This document shows, one piece after another, positions 25,407-29,864 of a stretch of 29,864 nt of DNA. Below the pieces are notes generated by a model. It was not told where the DNA came from and did no database searches. It saw only the letters and a program-made list of their open reading frames with translations. The position numbers were made by a program, and so were the translations under genes. Each line of letters opens with the position of its first letter. Position 1 is the stretch's first letter. Origin of the DNA: Clostridia bacterium (GTDB lineage: Bacteria; Bacillota; Clostridia; Peptostreptococcales; Anaerovoracaceae); the NCBI GenBank assembly GCA_900766045.1, contig CAAFTW010000065.1, positions 1 to 29,864 on the forward strand, read 5' to 3'.

Positions 25407-26207
25407 TTGAGTTTACAAAATTTGATTTTGGACTTTACACATATCTATACGGAAGAAATTCACCAGAAAATTCCGGGAATCCGGCGAATTGACTTGAGTG
25501 ACATTGAAGGAACGGAAATGTACTGCTCTCCGCAGGCATACAGACAGCTCAGGCAGCGGCTTGCCGGTTACGGACCGGAGGGCATCCACTTCATTGACAA
25601 CGGTAATTATCATTATATGACGCGGCTGTTTACTGGAAAAATCTGCCGGCCTTACATTCTTTTTCTGTTCGACAACCACACAGACATGCAGAGGCCGATG
25701 ATCGACGGTCTGCTGAGCTGCGGAAGCTGGGCGGCGGAGATGCTGAGAAAGGATCGAAAGCTCCGGCAGCTCATCCTGGTCGGGCCGCGGCTGAAGCAGG
25801 TCCGCGCCATCCCCCGCTCTTTGAAAAGAAAAATCATCTACATCAGCCGCTACGAACTGGAACGGAATTCCGCACAGGCAGAGTTTGCGAAGATCCGGCG
25901 CGATCTGCCTGCCTATATTTCCATCGACAAGGACGTTCTGTCTGAGTATTTTGCGCGGACCAACTGGAATCAGGGAACGATGTCCCTTCCGGTGCTGAAA
26001 TACCTCATCCGCGATATCTTCGATAATGTAAAGGTCATCGGTGCGGATATCTGTGGCGAAAACACCCTGCAGGAGCCGGCATCTGAGCTGTCTAAAGACC
26101 TTGCGGTGAACCGCAGTACGGACGATGTTCTGTACCGCTTTCTGGACCGGCTGATGATCGAGGAGCATGCAGACCGTTTGGAGACAAAGCAGACGCGCGC
26201 AAGGTGA
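25407..26207 (+). CDS. Arginase/agmatinase/formimidoylglutamase-fold protein
   Basis: 266 residues from the chosen start. It follows the ureohydrolase fold: a GNYHYMTRL His near the N-terminal third, LFDNHTDMQ (DNHTD, equivalent to the DAHxD metal motif), YISIDKDVL (the DxDxxD-like strand), and VIGADICGE near the end. These supply a dinuclear metal site, but several ligands differ from true arginases, so the substrate is open. Start choice: the frame begins at TTG 25401, but AAGGAG ends only 2 bases before it. TTG at 25407 has an 8-base spacing and is preferred; no ATG is available nearby. Monocistronic, ending convergent with mmuM. Confidence 0.82.
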   Translation: MSLQNLILDFTHIYTEEIHQKIPGIRRIDLSDIEGTEMYCSPQAYRQLRQRLAGYGPEGIHFIDNGNYHYMTRLFTGKICRPYILFLFDNHTDMQRPMIDGLLSCGSWAAEMLRKDRKLRQLILVGPRLKQVRAIPRSLKRKIIYISRYELERNSAQAEFAKIRRDLPAYISIDKDVLSEYFARTNWNQGTMSLPVLKYLIRDIFDNVKVIGADICGENTLQEPASELSKDLAVNRSTDDVLYRFLDRLMIEEHADRLETKQTRAR

Positions 26208-26304
26208 CGCAGGCTGTCCGGATTGCCTGCAGATTTCCTGTCTGCCATCTGGCGCTGATCATCATGACAGATTCGAATCGCTGACTTTCAGCAGATTGAA
26301 CATA

Positions 26305-26333
26305 GAAAAACCGGACGAAATATATCCGTCCGG
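26305..26333 (-). terminator. Terminator of the mmuM operon
   Basis: CCGGACG (26311-26317) pairs perfectly with CGTCCGG (26327-26333). The minus strand continues TTTTTC immediately. It may also serve the convergent arginase-fold gene. Confidence 0.85.
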
Positions 26334-26342
26334 CAGTCATAA

Positions 26343-27374
26343 TTATTTTTCTCTTTCACGGATCAGCTGATCCCGCGCGCTTTTCACGGCACGGATATGA
26401 TCTGGCCCGGTTGTGCAGCATCCGCCGACCGCAGATGCGCCCAGTTTATACCATTCCAGCGCATAATCATGGAACTTTCCCGGACTGCCGTTCCCTTTCC
26501 AGATTTTTCTCCGCAGGTCGTAAACCATTCCGCTGTTTGGATAAACTGCCACAGGAAGTCCGGATGGAAGGAATTCTGTGATCAGACTGCTGATATATTC
26601 TGGAAGGGTGCAGTTGACTCCGATCATTTTCAGACCCGGGAAACGCCCGCGGTCAGAGAACAGCTTCACGCACTCTGCAATGGTCTGGCCTTCACTGGTA
26701 TGATGGCCGTCCCGGCAGGAAAAACTGATCCAGTAATCGGCATGAAGAGATTCTGCCAGATCAGCCTCGATTTCTGCCTCATGAAGGGAAGGCGCGGTTT
26801 CAAACAGCAGCAGATCAGAGCCAGAGTCCAGAAGAATTTCTGCCCGTTCACGATGGAAGGCTAGCAGCTGTTTATCTGAAATTCCGTAATTCCCCCGGTA
26901 TTCACTGCCGTCTCCCAGATAGGCGCCGTAGGGACCGCAGGAGCCCAGGGCAAGAGGATACGGGCGTGAAAAAGACTTTTCTCCGGATGTGCCTGCCCCG
27001 GATTGATCAACTGGATTATCCGCTTCGGGCTGATCTCTATGTTTCATGATTCCGGACTCCTGTGATGTCTCCGCGTCAGTCTCCTTGTAAGCCTGCCAGA
27101 ATTCGGTCCTGGCTTCTTTTAACAGATCCATTGACCGACGGATCAAAGCTTCTGCCTGCCTGCTGCTAAAACCGTGCTCCCGCAGTCCTTTCATGGAAGC
27201 CTGGTAGCTGCAGCTGATTCCCATATCCGCTCCTGCCCGGAAATAATCTAGATGGACCTTTTTCACCAGTTCCGGACTTCTGATCAGCGCCTCGGCTGTC
27301 CAGAGTCCGCCGTTTTTTATCGGAAAGCCCAGCTTTTCCAGAGCTGTCGACATAGAACCGTCAATGACCAGCAT
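26343..27374 (-). CDS. mmuM: Homocysteine S-methyltransferase
   Basis: 343 residues of the Pfam S-methyl-trans barrel. The start VIDGSMSTALEKLG, then ADMGISCSYQAS, LGSCGPYGAYLGDGSEYRGNYG, LLFETAPSLHEAEIE, and the zinc-binding cysteines GVNCTLP (Cys255) and GGCCTTGPDHI (Cys319, Cys320). It methylates homocysteine to methionine using S-methylmethionine or S-adenosylmethionine. Odd feature: residues about 100-138 form a polar low-complexity insert (rich in Ser, Glu, Gln, Gly) between helix and strand, where relatives have a short loop. Its ATG directly follows the TAA of the 68-residue gene, so the two are coupled. A terminator follows the stop within 10 bases. Confidence 0.92.
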   Translation of the reverse strand: MLVIDGSMSTALEKLGFPIKNGGLWTAEALIRSPELVKKVHLDYFRAGADMGISCSYQASMKGLREHGFSSRQAEALIRRSMDLLKEARTEFWQAYKETDAETSQESGIMKHRDQPEADNPVDQSGAGTSGEKSFSRPYPLALGSCGPYGAYLGDGSEYRGNYGISDKQLLAFHRERAEILLDSGSDLLLFETAPSLHEAEIEADLAESLHADYWISFSCRDGHHTSEGQTIAECVKLFSDRGRFPGLKMIGVNCTLPEYISSLITEFLPSGLPVAVYPNSGMVYDLRRKIWKGNGSPGKFHDYALEWYKLGASAVGGCCTTGPDHIRAVKSARDQLIREREK

Positions 27375-27581
27375 TTACTGTTCCTCGTTTATCTTATTAA
27401 GGCCAGGCGCATCTGGGAATTTGTTCTCTGGAATCGGCATTCCGTTATAATACGGGGTGTTCATATTAATGCATTCATAAACGATGTTGATGACATCGAT
27501 TTCCCTGTATCCCTTCACTTTCAGCAGCGGAAACGGTTCGCCGAAAGTTTCTTCATATTGTCTGAGCAGCATTTCAAGCAT
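27375..27581 (-). CDS. Small protein of unknown function, first gene of the mmuM operon
   Basis: 68 residues, acidic: LRQYEETFGEPFPLLKVKGYREIDVINIVYECINMNTPYY, predicted as helix-loop-helix, with a Pro/Asn-rich tail. I do not recognise a named family. AAGGAG lies 8 bases before the ATG at 27581. The stop TAA is immediately followed by the mmuM ATG, a tight arrangement that argues it is really translated and co-regulated with methionine synthesis. Confidence 0.7.
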   Translation of the reverse strand: MLEMLLRQYEETFGEPFPLLKVKGYREIDVINIVYECINMNTPYYNGMPIPENKFPDAPGLNKINEEQ

Positions 27582-27653
27582 AGTTAACTCTCCTTTTATT
27601 CCTAATCAGTAACAACCTCTTTATTATACCATCATCTGCCGCATTTCAGAAAG

Positions 27654-27696
27654 AAACACAGGAACCTGTCGGATAAAACCGACGGCTCCTGTGTTT
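27654..27696 (-). terminator. Leader terminator upstream of the mmuM operon
   Basis: AAACACAGGA (27654-27663) pairs perfectly with TCCTGTGTTT (27687-27696), with an inner TCGG/CCGA stem. The minus strand continues CTTTCTG after GTTT. It lies between the promoter at 27789-27817 and the first gene of the operon, the position of an attenuator. The plus strand also has a T-run a few bases later. Confidence 0.6.
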
Positions 27697-27755
27697 GTGT
27701 GCTTTTTCTTATGCTTAGAGGGTATATGCGCATGCTGCAGAAATTTACGCAGCTA

Positions 27756-27785
27756 TTTAGAACGAGTTCTATACCACGTTCTAAA
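27756..27785. promoter_or_regulatory. Operator-like palindrome at the mmuM leader start
   Basis: TAGAAC-GA-GTTCTA (27758-27771) lies inside a wider repeat, TTTAGAACG (27756-27764) with CGTTCTAAA (27777-27785). It overlaps the expected transcription start. It does not fit LexA, PerR, CtsR or CcpA boxes as I know them. Confidence 0.5.
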
Positions 27786-27788
27786 TAT

Positions 27789-27817
27789 ATTCTATGGTAT
27801 TGGCAGAATATTGTCAA
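27789..27817 (-). promoter_or_regulatory. Strong sigma-A promoter of the mmuM operon leader
   Basis: Minus strand: perfect TTGACA (27812-27817), 17-base spacer, TAGAAT (27789-27794). Transcription would start near 27782, about 200 bases before the first start codon. Confidence 0.8.
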
Positions 27818-27935
27818 CAGGCTTTTGAGATCCTGTACTCAATGTAAACCAAAATTTAACAAATTTCATTGCCCTTCCTTCACGAAATTATGGTAGTCTG
27901 TATCTGTCTTACAGAAAGAAGAAAGGAAAATACTT

Positions 27936-28457
27936 ATGGAATCCATTGATGTATATGACAGCAGCCGTAACTACACCGGCAGACAGATCGACCGCCAGCT
28001 GGAAAAGCTGAAACCGGACGAGTACATGCTTTATGCCCTTGCCCTGATTGAAAACACACAGGGACAGTTCCTTCTGACCCGCCGCGCTCTGACCAAGAAA
28101 TGGGCAGCGGGGGCCTGGGAAATTCCTGGAGGCGGCGTCGATGCCGGAGAATCCACAGAAACCGCGATGCTGCGCGAAGCGAGAGAAGAAACCGGTTTGG
28201 ACCTCTCTGACTGCAGCCGTCAGCGTATCCTGACCTATCGAAACGACGAGCCGGAAACCGGCGACAACTATTTCTGTGACATTTATCTCTGCCACGCTGA
28301 TTTTCAGCCGTCCGATGTGAAGATCCAGGAATCTGAAGTTCTGGACTTCCGTATGGCGTCACCAGAGGAAATCCAGAAACTTCATGAAACAGACAGCGTT
28401 CTCCACTATGAGCGGATTATGGATGCCGTAGAAGCGGCAAGAGAGCTGAAACTGTAA
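27936..28457 (+). CDS. Nudix hydrolase
   Basis: 173 residues. The Nudix box GGGVDAGESTETAMLREAREETGL (65-88) fits the G-x5-E-x7-R-E-U-x-E-E-x-G-U consensus in full, so metal binding and pyrophosphohydrolase activity are expected. WAAGAWEIPGGG before it and the YFCDIYLCHADF strand after it are usual. The substrate (nucleotide, sugar nucleotide or other X-linked diphosphate) cannot be read. AAAGGA lies upstream of the ATG. Monocistronic with a terminator 20 bases after the stop. Confidence 0.93.
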   Translation: MESIDVYDSSRNYTGRQIDRQLEKLKPDEYMLYALALIENTQGQFLLTRRALTKKWAAGAWEIPGGGVDAGESTETAMLREAREETGLDLSDCSRQRILTYRNDEPETGDNYFCDIYLCHADFQPSDVKIQESEVLDFRMASPEEIQKLHETDSVLHYERIMDAVEAARELKL

Positions 28458-28476
28458 TTCGGGAGCGATCATTCTC

Positions 28477-28501
28477 CCCGGCATAAATCGTGCCGGATTT
28501 T
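28477..28501 (+). terminator. Terminator of the Nudix gene
   Basis: CCGGCA (28477-28482) pairs with TGCCGG (28490-28495), followed by ATTTTA. Confidence 0.65.
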
Positions 28502-28511
28502 AGGCAGTACT

Positions 28512-28771
28512 GGACTACTGAAGAGTCCGCAATGCTAAGATGTCATGCGGGAATCCGAGAACCTGGCTTATCGCTGAAAAAGGTTTACGGATTTCCTTAA
28601 AGATAATTTTTCTGTGGATGAATAGCATCTCTTTTCCGGCCATGTATATATGAAACCTGCTGAGAGCGTTCTGGCTGATACCGGGCATCTTTCAGCAGGT
28701 TTTTAGTTTAATACAAAGGACCTGAAAATGGTCGGGAACAGCGATCTGAAGGCAGGATTTCCCGACTTTTT
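28512..28771 (+). other. Hairpin-dense intergenic stretch, possible non-coding RNA
   Basis: Four stems in 260 bases with no reading frame. GGACT/AGTCC is at 28512-28528. GGAATCCG (28550-28557) pairs with 28588-28596 with one bulge, and AACCT/AGGTT sits inside. AAACCTGCTGA (28653-28663) pairs perfectly with 28692-28702, then TTAGTTTA. GTCGGGAA (28731-28738) pairs perfectly with TTCCCGAC (28759-28766), then TTTTTAT. The last two look like plus-strand terminators, although the Nudix transcript should already have ended at 28501. Confidence 0.4.
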
Positions 28772-28866
28772 ATAGCAAAACTGCGTTCTGATTTCATCAT
28801 CATCGAGACCTGCATCTATGTATTGACAGAATTTACAGTTATTATTGCATCCGGAGTCAACTAAGT

Positions 28867-28896
28867 AAAGGGGGCGCGGACATTTTCTTGGACTGC
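28867..28896. mobile_element. Probable right inverted-repeat end of the IS3-family element
   Basis: Just beyond the transposase stop, the plus strand reads GGGGGCGCGGACATTTTC then TTGGAC. A G/C-rich tip and an inner TTGGAC are typical of IS3-family ends. The exact tip and target duplication are uncertain. Confidence 0.4.
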
Positions 28897-29748
28897 CTAA
28901 ACGGCGATCCCAAGTGATGCCCGATACCCTTCAGGACTCATATATCCTAATGACTCTTTTATTCTGTCTTCGTTATACCAGTGGAGATAGTTATCCAACT
29001 CCCGGATGAATTCCTTAAGACTTGCTTCCGTCCAATCTCTGCAATAGAAGAATTCGTTCTTAAGCCTCCCGAAGAAGCCTTCACATGCCGAGTTGTCTGG
29101 TGAGCAGCCTTTCTTTGACATTGATCTTATCCAACCGTTTGCCTGCATCCGGCCAATCCAGCCAGGCCACCTGTAATGGCATCCTCTGTCTGTATGAATA
29201 ATGAGCTTTGTCCCATCTTTAAGCTTTTTGGCCAGGTTATCCAGCATCGTATTTACCAGATTGGCATTTGGTCTAAGACTTATGGTCCACGTTGGCAGAT
29301 ATCCATCAAAGCAATCTACCACCGGCGAGAGATAAACCTTGCCAGCAGGAAGTGAGAATTCTGTAATATCGGTAAGAAGCAGCTTTCCGGGCTTGTCACT
29401 ATGGAAATCTCTATTCACCAGATTAGGTACTGCAGGTGTTATTTCCCCTTTATATGAGCTGTATTTCCGCTTCCTCTTCGATGTTACGACAAGACCCTCC
29501 TCCTTCATCAGACGGCGGACGACTTTTTCTGATATCACGGTGCCATTATTCTTCATGATACTATGGATTCTGCGATACCCGTAACAGTCCCTGTTGTCGT
29601 GAAAAGCCTGTTTTATCTTTTTTCGTATGGCCATGTACTTGTCTGGTGACGTAAGAGCATTTACCTGGTAATAGTAACTGCTCTTTGATATCTCAAATTT
29701 CTTCAGCAGGATAGGCAGTGGGTAGTTATTCTTCATGGCACCGATCAT
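28897..29748 (-). CDS. IS3-family transposase OrfB (DDE integrase domain)
   Basis: 283 residues from the ATG. The N-terminal part LLKKFEISKSSYYYQ and DCYGYRRIHSIM is the HTH_21-type linker of IS3 OrfB. The integrase core has the catalytic triad Asp127 (LLTDITEF), Asp187 (HTDRGCHY) and Glu223 (DNSACEGFFGRLKNE). OrfB is normally made as an OrfA-OrfB fusion by frameshifting. Upstream, the frame stays open with family-like residues (LRTLKNREKAV) but then runs into the end of another element near 29783, so OrfA is missing from view and this copy is probably inactive unless supplied in trans. The WRWPGW-like variant after HTDRGCHY is unusual: relatives have a Q/S-rich stretch there. Confidence 0.9.
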   Translation of the reverse strand: MIGAMKNNYPLPILLKKFEISKSSYYYQVNALTSPDKYMAIRKKIKQAFHDNRDCYGYRRIHSIMKNNGTVISEKVVRRLMKEEGLVVTSKRKRKYSSYKGEITPAVPNLVNRDFHSDKPGKLLLTDITEFSLPAGKVYLSPVVDCFDGYLPTWTISLRPNANLVNTMLDNLAKKLKDGTKLIIHTDRGCHYRWPGWIGRMQANGWIRSMSKKGCSPDNSACEGFFGRLKNEFFYCRDWTEASLKEFIRELDNYLHWYNEDRIKESLGYMSPEGYRASLGIAV

Positions 29749-29782
29749 TACTGCCTTTTCCCTGTTTTTCAGAGTTCTGAGG

Positions 29783-29864
29783 TGACCCCCAAAAGTTAGA
29801 CTTTTCAGCGTAGCAGATTTACAGCTGCTACGCTATTTTTTATGCTGTCAGAAGGCTGAGTCGA
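29783..29864. mobile_element. Terminus of a second IS element, partial
   Basis: From 29783 the plus strand reads TGACCCCCAAAAGTTAGAC, a sequence of the type found at the outer ends of IS3-group elements. This is followed by a hairpin and then the window end. It begins exactly where OrfA of the IS3 element should continue, which suggests an IS nested within an IS. Confidence 0.45.
29807..29841 (+). terminator. Terminator just inside the second IS end
   Basis: AGCGTAGCAG (29807-29816) pairs perfectly with CTGCTACGCT (29825-29834), followed by ATTTTTTA. Placed just inside an IS end, it would block transcription entering the element. Confidence 0.75.

Noticed and set aside
25413..26168. 251-residue minus-strand frame
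   Set aside because: Mirror of the arginase-fold gene, whose metal motifs are in the plus frame.
27632..27817. 61-residue minus-strand frame in the mmuM leader
   Set aside because: It spans the promoter and the terminator hairpin and lacks a ribosome binding site; a leader peptide from the internal ATG near 27735 was considered but has no supporting signal.
1..29864. CRISPR arrays, tRNA and rRNA genes
   Set aside because: No regularly spaced repeats and no cloverleaf or rRNA-like sequence noticed by eye; a covariance-model scan would be needed to exclude small RNAs.

Overview
The window looks like a Clostridia chromosome fragment, most likely Lachnospiraceae. Protein types, strong AAGGAGG-type ribosome binding sites, sigma-A-type promoters and moderate GC with many rho-independent terminators all fit; the family-level guess is inference. 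Both ends lie in insertion-sequence DNA (an IS21-like terminus at 1-89, IS3-family material from about 28867 to the right end), so this may be a contig that stopped at repeats. I saw no rRNA, tRNA or CRISPR array.

Region 1 (1-4942) is a visibly AT-rich defence island, all on the minus strand. A four-gene operon runs leftwards: a C5 cytosine methyltransferase, a 206-residue B3-like (NgoFVII C-terminus-like) putative DNA-binding protein with no nuclease domain, a MORC/MutL-like GHKL ATPase, and a Z1-family P-loop ATPase cut off by the IS end just after its Walker B region. This is the restriction-modification class with MutL/MORC-type ATPases (Iyer, Abhiman and Aravind 2008). The island abuts a 161-residue N-terminal stump of another defence-type gene (PLD/DEAD helicase/DUF3427 family) that stops exactly where its PLD domain should begin. 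So one defence locus appears to have replaced another, and an IS then broke its putative effector arm.

Region 2 (5000-10700) holds housekeeping and accessory genes: a DUF1232 membrane protein (+); a three-gene minus-strand operon of zinc-dependent phospholipase C-like protein, membrane protein and AlkD-type DNA glycosylase; a 128-bp element bounded by 20-bp inverted repeats; a truncated UMF1-type MFS transporter; a gene-poor stretch with a nested stem; and an HD-domain hydrolase with a hairpin in its leader.

Region 3 (10700-17900) is about peptide and amino-acid use: a PepX-like dipeptidyl-peptidase, an AGCS sodium:alanine symporter with an operator-like palindrome inside its promoter, two small proteins, the tRNA t6A-cyclising enzyme TcdA, and the branched-chain amino-acid exporter pair AzlC-AzlD.

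Region 4 (17900-24900) combines envelope and c-di-GMP functions: an MscS channel, a soluble GGDEF cyclase with an intact inhibitory site, an aldo/keto reductase with a two-cluster ferredoxin tail, a secreted class-3-lipase-like protein, and a GGDEF-EAL phosphodiesterase with a degenerate GGDEF half.

Region 5 (24900-29864) holds an arginase-fold protein, a homocysteine S-methyltransferase (mmuM) operon preceded by a strong promoter and a leader terminator that looks like an attenuator, a Nudix hydrolase, a hairpin-rich intergenic region, and an IS3-family transposase that itself seems interrupted by a second IS end.
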